Shown: in pieces, positions 18,311 to 29,700 of the stretch
Layout of the letters: each line of letters starts with the position of its first letter
Position numbering within the stretch: the stretch's first letter is position 1
Assembly: GCF_006716305.1 (NCBI RefSeq)
Contig: NZ_VFOU01000002.1
Span: forward strand, 496,001-560,000
Source of the DNA: Enteractinococcus coprophilus
GTDB lineage: Bacteria; Actinomycetota; Actinomycetes; Actinomycetales; Micrococcaceae
Length of the DNA stretch: 64,000 bases
Reading direction: 5' to 3'
Translations under genes and position numbers: made by a program
Notes under the pieces: model-generated
Told to the model about the DNA's origin: nothing
The model's input: only the letters and a program-made list of their open reading frames with translations
Databases searched by the model: none

Positions 18311-19555
18311 ATGGGTTCAACTATCAGGAACGATTCCGCTCGCCGGCTTCGTTTGGTGGGAGTAGCTGATAACGCAGACGAGTTGGTTTTGTCTAATAGT
18401 GACGGTGAAGAGTTCTATCTGCCAATCACCGATGCGTTGCGCAATGCTGCCACACGACCAATTGGGCGGCCGTCAGCTGCTGCCGCGGACGAGGCTGCGA
18501 AAGAGCTATCGCCCCGCGAGATCCAATCAATGCTGCGTGCTGGTGCCACTGTTGACGAGCTTGCTGAACAACACGAGGTTGATCGTGCCAGCCTTGAAGT
18601 GTATGCGACACCGATCATTGCCGAACGTGATTGGATTGCTCGCCAAGCACAAGACATCGAAGTGGCTGCTCCTCAGCTTGGCAATCAGGCCTATGAGGCG
18701 GTGTTTGGCGACGAGCCAGCATCGCTTAGTGAAATGGTGAGCCATCGGCTAGAAGTCATGGGTCTTGATCCTGAAACCCTTGAGTGGGACGCATGGCGAG
18801 ATGCTGATTCCACGCTTTGGACCATCTCAGCAAATTTCTCGGTTCAGGGCCTGGCAGACTCTTCAATTGGCGATCCTCCCCCGGCTTTGTGGAGCTACAA
18901 GCTGCAATCCCAGCATCTAGAAAACGCCAATCACTGGGCTCAAGTACTCAGTGAATTCGGACCAGCAGATTCGCCGTTAGCCGCCACCTCTTCGCGTGGC
19001 TTTCTGACAACAGTTGGCGATCATCCATTTGATGTAGAGTCTGATGCTTCACCAGGGCACGACCCTTACGCGCCGAACGAGACGCATGAAGAACTGCTCG
19101 ATGTGTTGCACGCTCGGCGTGGTCAGCGTCTCGGGGTTGATGAAGAATCCGATGACGAGCTTGCTGCGATGATCACCCGAGATGACCAACCCGTAATTCC
19201 CCAACGTCCCAAACTCGTGGTCTCGGAAGAGTATGGCGATATCGATCACGAGGTTTCAGCGGTAACTACCGAAGTTGAAGTGGCTTGGTCAGATGACCAA
19301 GCAGAGGATCCTGCTCATTGGGATGGACGCGAAGTCGTAGCCGGTGAGTTTGTCCCTGCCGAGGACAGTGTTGAGGAACCCGAAGAGGCTGTTGTGGGGC
19401 CGCAACCCCCTCAGGCCGAAATGGACCATAACGCAGAAGTTGAAGCAACCAACGACGACGAGTTGAAGAAAACTGAGCAGCCAAATCGTTCACGCAAGCG
19501 TCCTACCGTCCCCAGTTGGGACGAAATCATTTTTGGCACGAGAAAAGACTCCTAG
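18311..19555 (+). CDS. sepH: Septation protein SepH
   Basis: SepH is an actinobacterial cell-division protein that stimulates FtsZ assembly. The N-terminal DUF3071 domain begins RRLRLVGVADNADELVLSN, and a helix-turn-helix follows (LSPREIQSMLRAGATVDELAEQHEVD by sense, residues about 73-105). The middle is long, acidic and disordered, and the C-terminus has the conserved RPTVPSWDEIIFGTR motif. The frame is open to ATG 18266, but CGGAGG at 18298-18303 sits 7 bases before ATG 18311, which I choose (414 residues). It belongs to the conserved dut-sepH neighbourhood. Confidence 0.92.
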   Translation: MGSTIRNDSARRLRLVGVADNADELVLSNSDGEEFYLPITDALRNAATRPIGRPSAAAADEAAKELSPREIQSMLRAGATVDELAEQHEVDRASLEVYATPIIAERDWIARQAQDIEVAAPQLGNQAYEAVFGDEPASLSEMVSHRLEVMGLDPETLEWDAWRDADSTLWTISANFSVQGLADSSIGDPPPALWSYKLQSQHLENANHWAQVLSEFGPADSPLAATSSRGFLTTVGDHPFDVESDASPGHDPYAPNETHEELLDVLHARRGQRLGVDEESDDELAAMITRDDQPVIPQRPKLVVSEEYGDIDHEVSAVTTEVEVAWSDDQAEDPAHWDGREVVAGEFVPAEDSVEEPEEAVVGPQPPQAEMDHNAEVEATNDDELKKTEQPNRSRKRPTVPSWDEIIFGTRKDS

Positions 19556-19593
19556 TATTTTCTTGCGTCAGCGCGCTCCCGTTGACTGGTAGG

Positions 19594-20763
19594 TTAGGGA
19601 GTTTGCAGCAGTAGCCACGGCACGCGCACCTCAGCTGAAGTTGGTGCGCCGTGGTGTCCCACCATTGCAAAGCTGTGTGGTGCGGCTCGTCTGCCGTCAT
19701 ATAACGCCACCGGCTCGAAACCAGTTACTAACAAGTCACCGATGCGCTGGCGGACGTTCTGCGATACAGTTCCGAACCACCCAGCATCGATGGCTTGTTG
19801 GCGGGTCACAACCCAAGCTTGCTCCCCAAACCGCCGAACCCACGCATTCTGCGTCTTTTCGCGCTGCGCTTCGGTAGCTTTTGGATCAAAATGCAGCTGT
19901 ACCATGCGTGGCTCGCCTGCTGTGTGCGCGATGTGTTCGATGAGCTCACCGTGTTGGGAAAAGTCGACCCGCCGTTCTTCTTTCACCTCAATCATGCCGT
20001 GGTCACCTGTGACTGCAACCAATGTGCTGTTAGGCAATTTCCGGATCATGCGTCGAGCGTGTGAGTCGATGTCTTCTAAAACTTCCAACCAGGTGTTGGA
20101 ACCAGGTCCGTGTTGGTGGCCTGCTTTATCGAGTTCATTCACATACAGGTAGATCAAGGCGCCAGGCTGTCGTGCTGCTGCTGCCCCGCGAACAAAACGT
20201 TCTCCCAACTCATTGGCTCCCACAAACCTGGGGCCCTGTAAGGACGCGCGGGTCAAGGCTGAATCTTCAAAGGCCGATAACGAGATCGTCACGGGACGGA
20301 TATTGTGAACCCCCGCTTGACGTTGATCGTTGAGCTGTTGAAAAATGGTTGGCGCCGGCTGCCAGACTTCAGGGTCTGTGCGCTCATCCCACCCACCAAG
20401 CTGATTGATGACGACCTGCCGGCCTGGATCATAAACGTCATACCCAACCAGTCCGTGTTCGCCCGGCGATAACGCGGTGCCTAACGAGGACAACGCCGCA
20501 GCAGTAGTCGAAGGATAAACTGACGACATTTCAGTCTGCACTGATGTCTGGTCTTGCATCACCCGACGAAAAAATGGGGCGTGAGCAGCATATCGCTCCA
20601 GTTGCTCACGACCGAGTCCGTCAACCATCAGCAGTATCGCAGACGATGCCTGAGGTAAGTCCAGGTGGTTCCTCGTTGGCGCGCCAAGGGCTGCCGCCAG
20701 AGACGGTAGCACGTGAGTAAGGTTGCGCTGCGTGTTGTAGCCGGTCGGTATCGAAACACTCAT
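19594..20763 (-). CDS. Alkaline phosphatase-superfamily phosphodiesterase/nucleotide pyrophosphatase
   Basis: The 389-residue product belongs to the alkaline phosphatase superfamily, nucleotide pyrophosphatase/phosphodiesterase branch. Metal-site residues are in ILLMVDGLGREQ, the threonine nucleophile is in SSVYPSTTAAALSSLGTA, and further metal ligands are in LDKAGHQHGPGS and VTGDHGMIEV. No signal peptide is present, so it acts in the cytoplasm. Substrate unknown. Its ATG overlaps the upstream DUF5998 stop by 4 bases (ATGA), so the pair is translationally coupled; this pairing is conserved in Actinobacteria. Confidence 0.9.
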   Translation of the reverse strand: MSVSIPTGYNTQRNLTHVLPSLAAALGAPTRNHLDLPQASSAILLMVDGLGREQLERYAAHAPFFRRVMQDQTSVQTEMSSVYPSTTAAALSSLGTALSPGEHGLVGYDVYDPGRQVVINQLGGWDERTDPEVWQPAPTIFQQLNDQRQAGVHNIRPVTISLSAFEDSALTRASLQGPRFVGANELGERFVRGAAAARQPGALIYLYVNELDKAGHQHGPGSNTWLEVLEDIDSHARRMIRKLPNSTLVAVTGDHGMIEVKEERRVDFSQHGELIEHIAHTAGEPRMVQLHFDPKATEAQREKTQNAWVRRFGEQAWVVTRQQAIDAGWFGTVSQNVRQRIGDLLVTGFEPVALYDGRRAAPHSFAMVGHHGAPTSAEVRVPWLLLQTP

Positions 20764-21347
20764 GAAGCGTTATCAAGGATCGCGTCACGAAGCTTACGGC
20801 TAAAGGCTAGCGCTTTGTTAACCGCGTCTTGTCCGTCGGCTTTGCCTGCGATGCGAAGTACCAGGTCTTCGGAGATTCGTGTTCCAAGGTAACCATGGTC
20901 GGCTTCGCAGTTAGGATCCTCACACAGGTTGGGTACGAATTCCATGCGCGCACCTCCGGCCCAACTCAACACGAGGGTGACTTCAGACGGTGGATCGCCG
21001 GGCTGGAAATTTTGTGGGGCATCATACCCGGTAGTCAGAACGCAGGAGCCAACTTTTGACAATGGGATAATCTCGGTGGCCACCGAAGCCTTGGCGGGTC
21101 CTTCTTGCATATCATCTTCAAGGTCATTGAGGTGTAGTGCGGCAAGGACATTGCCCTGGGCGAGCACTAACACCGTGATGTGCCGGTGCAGGTCGTCATA
21201 ACTAAAATGAGTCTCGACGTGCACGTAATGACTGAGGATCTCGCGGTCACCCAGTTGTTGGCCCATGACATTGGCCACGAGCTGAGGGTAGAAACCAGCA
21301 CGTTGTATGTCGAGTGCCAAATCAGTTGGCAGTGCAGGATATGGCAT
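20760..21347 (-). CDS. DUF5998 family protein
   Basis: A 195-residue soluble protein matching the actinobacterial DUF5998 family: LALDIQRAGFYPQLVANVM near the start, HVETHFSYDDLHRHITVLVL, then LVLSWAGGARMEFVPNLCEDPNC with CEDPNCEADHG, and a C-terminal ALAFSRKLRDAI helix. The clustered Cys and His could bind a metal. Function unknown. It is coupled to the phosphodiesterase and follows the GNAT/acyl-CoA synthetase gene by 27 bases. Confidence 0.87.
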   Translation of the reverse strand: MPYPALPTDLALDIQRAGFYPQLVANVMGQQLGDREILSHYVHVETHFSYDDLHRHITVLVLAQGNVLAALHLNDLEDDMQEGPAKASVATEIIPLSKVGSCVLTTGYDAPQNFQPGDPPSEVTLVLSWAGGARMEFVPNLCEDPNCEADHGYLGTRISEDLVLRIAGKADGQDAVNKALAFSRKLRDAILDNAS

Positions 21348-21374
21348 CGTAATGTGTTCTCGTCCTTTGCACGA

Positions 21375-24128
21375 TTAGTGATTCAGCAGCGCTCTGCGCG
21401 CTGAATCGGTACGTACTGCAGCATTTGCAATATAAATTTCTGCCTTTAATACGGTAGTAGCCTCAGGAGCGGCAAGCAGCGGATTGAACCGCAACCGGGC
21501 AACCTGTGGAAGATCATCTTTGAGCTGTGACACACGTGCTAGGAGGTCTTTGATGCCGTTGAGGTCTACCGCTGGGATATCACCATAACCAAATAGCTTA
21601 GCCGAAGCGCGGGGAGTTCGGATAAGTTGCTCTAAGTCCTGGTCAGACAGTGGGGGTACCACGTGTACCCAATCATCCAAGAGCTCAACGGCATCACCTG
21701 AGATGCCAAAAGAAATCACAGGTCCAACCAGCGGGTCCTCCACAGCAGCAACGATACAGCCCTGTCCGGCCGGTGCCATCGTCTGTACTTCGATTGACGG
21801 TGAACCATATGGGGCAAGTACCTCACGCATGGATTCAATATTGGCTCGCAATCCTTCTGGTGTTTCGATATTGAGTCGTACTCCGCCGAGATCTAGTCGG
21901 TGACGCAGACTCGTGTTATCCGCTTTGAGGGCTACCGGGTAGCCAAACTCTTCGGCATATTCTAGGGCTTCTTCGATCGTTTGGAAGCGACGAGACGGCA
22001 GCACCGTGATTCCGTAGCAGCCCAGCAGTTCGTCGGTTTGGTCCCGCGATAGTTTCACCAGTTCGGTGCCGGTAGCATCTCGAGTCCACTCATTGACTAA
22101 CTCTTCGGCCGTATACCGATCAATATCGTCGTATTCGACGGCGATACCGCGTTCAGCATCGCGCCAGGCACGGTATTGCACTAGCTCGGCAAGCACATGG
22201 ACTGCCTGTTCGGCTGAATCAAAGATCGGCAGACCGTATTGTTTCGGTTCGACATGTTCGGCATCACCGCCATCTTCTACCGGTCCTTCACGAAGCTTTC
22301 CTTGAGTAATGATGGAGGTGGGTTTGAAGTTTTCTTCCAAGACCGCAGTGAATGAGGCCAAGATGGTCACTTCGGTGTCTCCGGAAACATCGTTGATCGC
22401 CTGGGCGAGTTTTGCGGCGTCACCTTGAAGTTGATACATTCCGGATTGCACTAACACGATGATCGCGTCGGTCTGACCGGATGCCACGGCGCTTTCGATC
22501 GCTTCGGTCACAGCTTTGATCGCGTCGTCGACGGGACGCTGCGCATCGAGCATGCCAATGTCTTGGACATCAACGATCTCGAGTCCAGCGGTGCGCGCGT
22601 TTTCGACCGTGAGGCGGTTCAATGCCGGAGCGTTACCTATCACGGTCAACCGGGGCCCAGAAGGAACCGGCTGACAGGCAAGAACCTGCAGGATATCCAT
22701 GAGTTCGGCATAATTGTCGGTTTCGATGGCACCAGCTTGACGCAGCATCGACGGCACCGTTCCATGTGGAGCTTCGGTGGTACGTGTCGCGTGTCCCGGT
22801 GGGATGCGGCGACCCATGCCGTGGGAGCGCGAGACCACCACCGGTTTTTTGCGTGCCAGACGACGAACGATTCGCGAAAACTTACGCGGGTTACCAAAAG
22901 ACTCCAAATACACCCCGACCGCGCTGGTATTTGGGTCGTCTTCAAGGTATTGCATCGCGTCATTGCCAGATACGTCGGCACGATTCCCGGCGTTGATCAT
23001 CGATGAGATGCCAATGTCGCGTTGTGTGGCGGCTGTAAATAACATGGCTCCGATGGGAGCTGATTGGGAAAATAAACCGATCGAGCCGCGCTGTGGCAGT
23101 GCAGGTGAGACCGAAGCGTTGAGACTGACCTGAGGATCGGTGTTTATGATGCCGGCGGAGGCCGGACCGATGACACGCATCCCGTGAGAACGTGCAACCC
23201 GCACGAGACGGCGCTGTTCGGCCAGTCCCTCTTCCCCATCGAAACCATCGGTGGCAATCAACAGTCCTTTGACACCATGATCGGCACAGTCTTGCACCAC
23301 TGACCGGATTTGGTCATATGGCACTGCAATAACTGCAAGATCAATCTGTTGTGGCACTTCAGCAAGAGATGTCCGAGAAATCATGCCAGCGATTTCAAAG
23401 GCTTCTTTATTGATGCCGTAAACAGGTCCGGTGTAGCCGCCTTCAATGATGTTCTCCAGAAGAGCAAAACCAATAGAACCCCAATGACGCGATGCCCCGA
23501 TGACCGCAATGGATTCAGGACGTAGTAACTCAGCAACCGATTGCGCCTCGGCACGGTGTTCGCGTGATTCCATGACGGCGCGTACTCTGGCAGTCGGGTC
23601 GATGGGAAACTCTACGACAACGACCCCGTCTTCAAAGGACCGTTTGATATCAAAGCCCGCTGCTTGGAAGACTGTCAGCATTTTGCGGTTTTCCGGCAGT
23701 ACTTCGGCCGTAAATGATCGGATCCCGTTTTCTCGAGCCGCCGCGGCCAGGTGTTCCATCAGAATCGAGCCAAGACCGCGCCCCTGGTGGGCGTCGGCAA
23801 TATTGAAGGCCACTTCGGCTTCTGGTGCGTCGCCGAGCCGATCATACCGACCGATCCCCATGAGTTCATCACCCAACAAGATCACAAATGCGACGCGGTC
23901 TACGTAATCCACGACGGTGAAACGCTCGAGCTCTTTGGCTGACAGCTGGGACTTATACGTAAAGTAGCGAAAGTAGATAGAATCCTGAGATTGGCCCTCA
24001 TGCATACGTTGTAATGCCGCGGCATCATCTGGGGACACCGGGCGCAATCGGGCTGTCGCGCCATCACGCAGCAGCACATCGGCTTCCCAGTGGGCCGGAT
24101 ACGGGCGTTTGGTTCTCTGTTCAGCCAT
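21375..24128 (-). CDS. GNAT acetyltransferase fused to ADP-forming acyl-CoA synthetase-like domains
   Basis: A 917-residue multidomain protein. Residues about 20-170 are a GNAT acetyltransferase (with HQGRGLGSILMEHLAAAARENG as the acetyl-CoA loop). From about 190 comes a CoA-binding domain (SIAVIGASRHWGSIG), then succinyl-CoA synthetase-like domains (GLFSQSAPIGAML, SMINAGNRADVSGND) and a C-terminal ATP-grasp domain (GYPVALKADNTSLRH). The histidine normally phosphorylated in active synthetases is not evident near SQSAPIGAML, so the synthetase part may be regulatory. Related proteins are protein lysine acetyltransferases that act on acetyl-CoA synthetase. It diverges from parC. Confidence 0.88.
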   Translation of the reverse strand: MAEQRTKRPYPAHWEADVLLRDGATARLRPVSPDDAAALQRMHEGQSQDSIYFRYFTYKSQLSAKELERFTVVDYVDRVAFVILLGDELMGIGRYDRLGDAPEAEVAFNIADAHQGRGLGSILMEHLAAAARENGIRSFTAEVLPENRKMLTVFQAAGFDIKRSFEDGVVVVEFPIDPTARVRAVMESREHRAEAQSVAELLRPESIAVIGASRHWGSIGFALLENIIEGGYTGPVYGINKEAFEIAGMISRTSLAEVPQQIDLAVIAVPYDQIRSVVQDCADHGVKGLLIATDGFDGEEGLAEQRRLVRVARSHGMRVIGPASAGIINTDPQVSLNASVSPALPQRGSIGLFSQSAPIGAMLFTAATQRDIGISSMINAGNRADVSGNDAMQYLEDDPNTSAVGVYLESFGNPRKFSRIVRRLARKKPVVVSRSHGMGRRIPPGHATRTTEAPHGTVPSMLRQAGAIETDNYAELMDILQVLACQPVPSGPRLTVIGNAPALNRLTVENARTAGLEIVDVQDIGMLDAQRPVDDAIKAVTEAIESAVASGQTDAIIVLVQSGMYQLQGDAAKLAQAINDVSGDTEVTILASFTAVLEENFKPTSIITQGKLREGPVEDGGDAEHVEPKQYGLPIFDSAEQAVHVLAELVQYRAWRDAERGIAVEYDDIDRYTAEELVNEWTRDATGTELVKLSRDQTDELLGCYGITVLPSRRFQTIEEALEYAEEFGYPVALKADNTSLRHRLDLGGVRLNIETPEGLRANIESMREVLAPYGSPSIEVQTMAPAGQGCIVAAVEDPLVGPVISFGISGDAVELLDDWVHVVPPLSDQDLEQLIRTPRASAKLFGYGDIPAVDLNGIKDLLARVSQLKDDLPQVARLRFNPLLAAPEATTVLKAEIYIANAAVRTDSARRALLNH

Positions 24129-24183
24129 ATAATTATCTTAAGCCACAATCAGGACGTGGTATCCACGTGACGGGAAAGGTCAA

Positions 24184-26697
24184 ATGTCAAAACGTTCAAA
24201 AACGAGGTCTTCGGCGAATTCGAGCACCGCAGTAGTGCCGACCGAAGACCAGAACATTATCGACATTGATGTTGCATCCGAAATGGAGCACTCCTTTTTG
24301 GAGTACGCCTACTCGGTGATTTACTCTCGGGCCCTTCCTGACGCGCGCGATGGGCTGAAACCTGTCCAACGGCGCATCTTATATATGATGAACCAGATGG
24401 GTCTGACCCCGGAGAAAGGCCATGTCAAATCAGCCCGCGTTGTGGGCGAAGTCATGGGTAAACTCCACCCGCATGGTGACTCCGCCATCTATGATGCGAT
24501 GGTTCGTTTGGCCCAGGATTTCAACCTGCGCTTGCCGCTGGTCGATGGCCACGGCAACTTTGGTTCTGTCGACGACGGCCCAGCAGCGGCACGCTACACC
24601 GAAGCACGGATGTCCCAAGCCGCCGTGGCTATGACATCAGATCTTGCTGAAGACACGGTCGATTTCGAACCGAACTATGACAACCAAATGCAACAGCCCA
24701 CCGTGTTGCCTGCCGCATTTCCGAACCTGCTGGTCAACGGTGCCTCCGGTATTGCGGTGGGGATGGCCACGAACATGGCACCCCATAACTTGGGCGAGGT
24801 GATCGCTGCGGCCCGCCACTTGATCGATCACCCAGATGCTGACACCAAAGCTCTCATGAAATTTGTGCCCGGCCCGGATCTGCCCTCCGGCGCTCGGATC
24901 GTGGGGCTAGACGGTATCAGAGAAGCTTATGAAACTGGGCGTGGTCGATTCACCATGCGCGCCACCGTCAACGTTGAACAAGTCTCGGCCCGTCGTACCG
25001 GTCTCGTCGTAACTGAACTGCCGTATGGTGTCGGACCCGAGCGGGTTATTGATCGACTCAAGACCGCGGTCAATGCCAAAAAGGTCGCCGGTATTGCCGA
25101 CGTGGTGGATCTAACCGACCGCAACCACGGGCTACAGTTAGTCATCGAGCTCAAAGCTGGTTTCAATCCACAGGCCGTACTCGCCCAGCTGTATAAACAC
25201 ACCCCGTTGGAAGAAAACTTCGGGATCAATAATGTGGCACTGGTTGATGGACAGCCCCAGACCCTGGGACTCAAAGACCTCCTGAGCGTCTATGTCGATC
25301 ACCGCTTGACCGTAGTACGCCGTCGTACCGCCCACCGCTTAGGGAAACGCCAGGACCGGTTGCACCTGGTGGAAGGTCTGCTCCTCGCCCTGGTAGACAT
25401 CGATGAGGTCATTGAGATTATCCGGACCTCGGATGATGCGGCAGCAGCCCGCGAACGCCTCATGATGGTCTTTGATCTCACCGAAATTCAGGCCAACCAC
25501 ATCTTGGAGCTGCGCTTGCGCCAGCTGACGAAGTTCTCCCGCCTCGATTTAGAAACTGAACGCGATGAGCTGCTGGCAGCCATTGAAGCTTTGGAAAAGA
25601 TTCTGGCCTCAGACGCCGTGTTGCGCGAAACGGTCTCGACAGAATTATCCGAAATGGCCGAGCAGTTCGGAGATGCCCGCCGCACGAAACTCGTGAAATC
25701 CGAAGAACTTGCCCCGGCGGTGACGGCAACATCTTCCAAAGCAGACCGAGCCGCTGCAGCTTCTGCACTGCTGGTACCCGATGAGCCCTGCTGGGTTGTG
25801 CTCTCGGCCTCGGGCCGATTATTGCGCACCACAGACCAGACACCGCTGACGGGACAGGGGCGACGTCGTCGGCATGATGTCTACACCTCGGTGGTCGCCA
25901 CGTCGGCCCGCGGTGAGGTGGGCGCGCTGACGGATACCGGACGGATGATTCGGATCAACGTGGTCGAAATCCCGGCCCTGCAAAGTGCCACCGCCACTCC
26001 GGCGATGACCGACGGGGTCAAGGTGGATGACTTTGTGACGTTACAGCGTGGCGAACAACTTATTGCGATAGTGCCGTTGAACCGGGTGTTAGCGCTGGGG
26101 ACCCGTAATGGTGTGGTCAAGCGTGTGCGCACCGATGATTGGCCGTTGAACCAGGATGAGTTTGAAGCAATCACGCTCAAAGACGATGACACCGTAATCG
26201 GTGTTGGTCCGGCCACTGAGGATGACGACCAGTTGGTCTTTATCACCGAGTCGGGACAGTTATTGCGCTTTGCTGCCGCCCTGGTCCGACCTCAGGGGCG
26301 TTCCGGTGGCGGTATTGCAGGGATCAAACTGGTCGATCGCGATCACGTGTTGTCCTTTAGCGTGGCACCGGCTGCTGAATTTGACCAGTCCGTGGTCGTG
26401 ACCGTGTCAAAGATCGATGACGACGTGTTGGAGGCCTCCCCGACCGCCAAGGTCACCCAGCTGGAAGAATTCGCGCCCAAAGGCCGCAATACCCAGGGTG
26501 TGCGTGCACACCGGTTCTTGCGCGGTGAGACTGGTTTAGACCTTGCATGGGCGGGACCCAACCCGTTAGCTTCCACCACCGGTGGGGTGGCCCGTGCCCT
26601 ACCGCAGGAGTATTCCGAACGCGATGCCTCTGGCATCATGCTGGACTCGGCCATCGGTGTGATCGGGCGCAGCACCTCCCCGGTGCTTGCCGACTAA
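24184..26697 (+). CDS. parC: DNA topoisomerase IV subunit A (ParC)
   Basis: The breakage-reunion subunit of a type IIA topoisomerase. The 837-residue protein begins the fold at [32 protein letters not shown]. The quinolone-binding helix has [17 protein letters not shown] with S100 and D104 at the usual resistance positions, and the catalytic tyrosine is Y138 in [10 protein letters not shown]. The C-terminal beta-pinwheel lacks a clear GyrA box (QRRGGKG), supporting ParC over GyrA. Its partner parE lies at 39608-41803 on the opposite strand. GGGAAAGG precedes the ATG. Confidence 0.93.
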   Translation: MSKRSKTRSSANSSTAVVPTEDQNIIDIDVASEMEHSFLEYAYSVIYSRALPDARDGLKPVQRRILYMMNQMGLTPEKGHVKSARVVGEVMGKLHPHGDSAIYDAMVRLAQDFNLRLPLVDGHGNFGSVDDGPAAARYTEARMSQAAVAMTSDLAEDTVDFEPNYDNQMQQPTVLPAAFPNLLVNGASGIAVGMATNMAPHNLGEVIAAARHLIDHPDADTKALMKFVPGPDLPSGARIVGLDGIREAYETGRGRFTMRATVNVEQVSARRTGLVVTELPYGVGPERVIDRLKTAVNAKKVAGIADVVDLTDRNHGLQLVIELKAGFNPQAVLAQLYKHTPLEENFGINNVALVDGQPQTLGLKDLLSVYVDHRLTVVRRRTAHRLGKRQDRLHLVEGLLLALVDIDEVIEIIRTSDDAAAARERLMMVFDLTEIQANHILELRLRQLTKFSRLDLETERDELLAAIEALEKILASDAVLRETVSTELSEMAEQFGDARRTKLVKSEELAPAVTATSSKADRAAAASALLVPDEPCWVVLSASGRLLRTTDQTPLTGQGRRRRHDVYTSVVATSARGEVGALTDTGRMIRINVVEIPALQSATATPAMTDGVKVDDFVTLQRGEQLIAIVPLNRVLALGTRNGVVKRVRTDDWPLNQDEFEAITLKDDDTVIGVGPATEDDDQLVFITESGQLLRFAAALVRPQGRSGGGIAGIKLVDRDHVLSFSVAPAAEFDQSVVVTVSKIDDDVLEASPTAKVTQLEEFAPKGRNTQGVRAHRFLRGETGLDLAWAGPNPLASTTGGVARALPQEYSERDASGIMLDSAIGVIGRSTSPVLAD

Positions 26698-26722
26698 AGG
26701 CTCAACCACGCCTAGAGTTGAT

Positions 26723-26763
26723 CCGACTCCCCTGGCTGACCTAGCGTAGCTGGAGGGAGTCGG
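26723..26763. terminator. Terminator hairpin between convergent parC and cydDC
   Basis: CCGACTCCC (26723-26731) pairs perfectly with GGGAGTCGG (26755-26763). The stem overlaps the last codons of cydDC and lies 26 bases after the parC stop. No T-run follows, so its strength is uncertain. Confidence 0.5.
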
Positions 26764-29700
26764 CCATCGCGGCGAAGCGTTGATCGTGGGTCACCATGAT
26801 GACGATCTTATCGGCCAGTGCGGTTTGGAGATCCGTAATCAGCGCTGCGGCCTCATCGGCTCCCAGGTGTGCGGTGGGCTCATCGAGCAGGACGACCTGT
26901 GCTTGGGCCAATAGCGCGCGGGCCACAGCCACGCGCTGGCGTTGACCACCCGAGATGAAGTGACCAGAAGGACCCAGGCGGGTATCGAGGCCCTCCGGGG
27001 CGGTGGCCAACCAGTCAGTGAGTCCCACCGTGTCCAGCACCTCGTAGAGTTCATCGTCGGTCGGGCGCTGCGATGGATCCCGGGCGAGTGCCAGATTCGA
27101 GCGCAGCGTGGAGTCGAATAAGTAGGCTTCCTGAGGACACCATGCCACCAGCTGTAATGCTGCGGCGGGATCGGCCGTGGCGGCGGTGAGCCGGTAGGTG
27201 CCACTCACCGGTTGTAAGAAACCCAGCAATACGGCCAACAGCGTCGATTTTCCCGACCCCGACGGTCCGGTGACCGCGACGAAGTCTCCCTTGCCCGCCG
27301 TCAGCGATAACCCATCCAGCACCACCGGGGCATCCGGACCATAGCGCACCGTGACATCATCGAGACGCAGCCGGTCGATGCCGTGCTCAGCGGACGCTTC
27401 GACCTTGACCCAGTCGGCACCGGGCGTGGTGTGGTCTTGGAGCAGGGGCAGAAGTTTAGCCAGCTGATGATTCAAGGTTCGCGATTCTTGTGCTGCCTGA
27501 TTGAATAGCCCGAAAGGCTCGGCCAGTGCGAGCAGCAGCATCACGACCAAGGCGGTGTTGGGTGCAGAGATGCCATGACTGATGGCAACCCACATGGTGT
27601 GGACCGCAGCCCAAGCCGAGAGCAGCGTGGCCAGGCCTTCGCCGAGCCCGGCGGCAAAACTGCTGCGCTTCAATGGAGCAGACGTGTGTGCATCAACGGC
27701 AACAAAACGGTCGGCGGCGCGGGTCGTCATGCCGTTGCCAGCAGTATCGGCGGCGGATGAGAAGAGCCGTGAGACCGCTGAAACCAGCCACGTTCGGTGA
27801 TCGGCCAGTTGCACGGTGGTTTTTGCATCCACCAGGTGCACCACGATTGGGACCACGAAAAATGCCAGGATGCCGGCAACCAGGGCTGGCCACCACGCTC
27901 CCGGGGCCATGTAGGCGACGATGCCGGTGCTGACCAGCCAGGTGATGATGGCCGCTGGAATCGGAACGATGACGCGCGGCACCGCGTCACGTAGTTGGTC
28001 CACATCGGAGATCAGTACGGACAAGGCCCCGCCCGAGCGGGTGAGACGGTTCCACTGACCGGCCTGACTGCCCAGGGCGTCCCAGACTCGCAGTCTGATG
28101 CGGTTGGCCCAGCTGAGCACAGCATCGTGCACGGCGAGTCGTTCGGCATACCGGAAAACAGCCCGGCCGATACCAAAGAAACGTACTCCCACGATCACCG
28201 CCAGCAGATATAAGATGGGCGGCTCATAGGAGGCCTGCACGATGAGCCAACCCGATAGAGCAGACAACAAAGCTCCAGACAGCAGTGCCGCTACGGCCCA
28301 ACCGATGCCACCGATGAATTTACCATCGTTCAAGGGCAGGAAACGTAACCAATCAGCCAGACGCACCCGGTGTACCGGTTCGTCATTGCCCGCGGCGTGC
28401 TCGAAAGTTGCTGAGACAGCCGGGGCCTCATCGTCATCGCCGGTATTCTGCACCGGGACCACGGTGTTGCCCAGGAGCTGATCGGCATCCTGATGGACCA
28501 TCTCATCGTGCGATGAGACGACCAGGATGATCGGCAGCTTGGAGCCGTCCGGGAGGATACCTGTGGCCAGCCCGCGAAGAACCCCGCGAATCCGGGCTGC
28601 GGAGTGCGCGTCAAGGTGAGCCGTCGGTTCATCCAAGACAACCAGCCAGGCGTCTTGTGTCTCGTTCTGGTGGCTAGTTGTCAGAAGGCGGACTAAGACC
28701 CGGGCGAAGCCCAGGCGGCGGCGTTCGCCCGGCGAGAGCTCGTCGATACGTCGGGGTTGGTATCCACTCAGACCAGCAAAGTCCAATGCCAGGCTCATCG
28801 TGTACTCGGCGTCAGCCCCCTGCTGGGTTGCCTCAGCGACGAGCCACAGTTCGTCTTCAACGGTGTCACTCACAAAGGTTGGGTGCTGACTCAAATATGC
28901 GATCCGACGATGCTTGAGCCCGGTGGTCTCACCGCGAAACGCGGCTTCGGTGTCAGTGAGCAGACCGGCCAGTGCTTTGAGCACCGTTGATTTACCGGTG
29001 CCTGAGGCACCCCCGAAGACCGTGTACTGGCTCGGGGCCACCCGGAGACTGAAGTCGGAGACCACCGGAGCTAAGGCCTCGACCTCGTAGCGTGGCGCCG
29101 CAACTAGCTCGCCGGCGTCATCTGTGGAGGCCTCATCGTGTTTGGCTTGAGCGTATTGCTGCGGTGTCAGATATTCGGGGCCGGTGTATGTTGGGTCCTC
29201 GATCCGGCGCAAGGCTTTATACGCAATGGTGACGTCGCGCAATTCGACGGCGTCGTCGTGAAGTGTTTCAGTGTCCAGTAGCTGTGCCATCGTGTTGGGT
29301 ACAGGCTGGTTGATTTGTGCTTTGGCGCGCTTGAGTGCCTCGACGCCGTCCTCAGAGGCGTGATAGGCGGAGCCGATATCGCGGAATGGCAGATACACTT
29401 CGGCGGCCAGGGTTAAGATCATGATGCCTGCATACAGCTCGATCGACCCATTGACGAGGCGCACACCGATGAAGACGGCGATGATAGCCACCGAAAGTGT
29501 CGAGATCAGCTCGAGTGCCAGCCCCGACATAAAGGCGGCCTTCAAGGTGTTCATCGTGGTGCGCTGGTAGCTATTGGAGACGTCTGCGAGCGCTTTGCGC
29601 TGCATTCCCGCCCGACGTAGTCCCACGAGCACGGGTAGGCCGCGGGCAAGTTCCAGTAGGTGCTGCGACAGTTTGTGTAGGCCCGAGGCGGCCTCATCGA

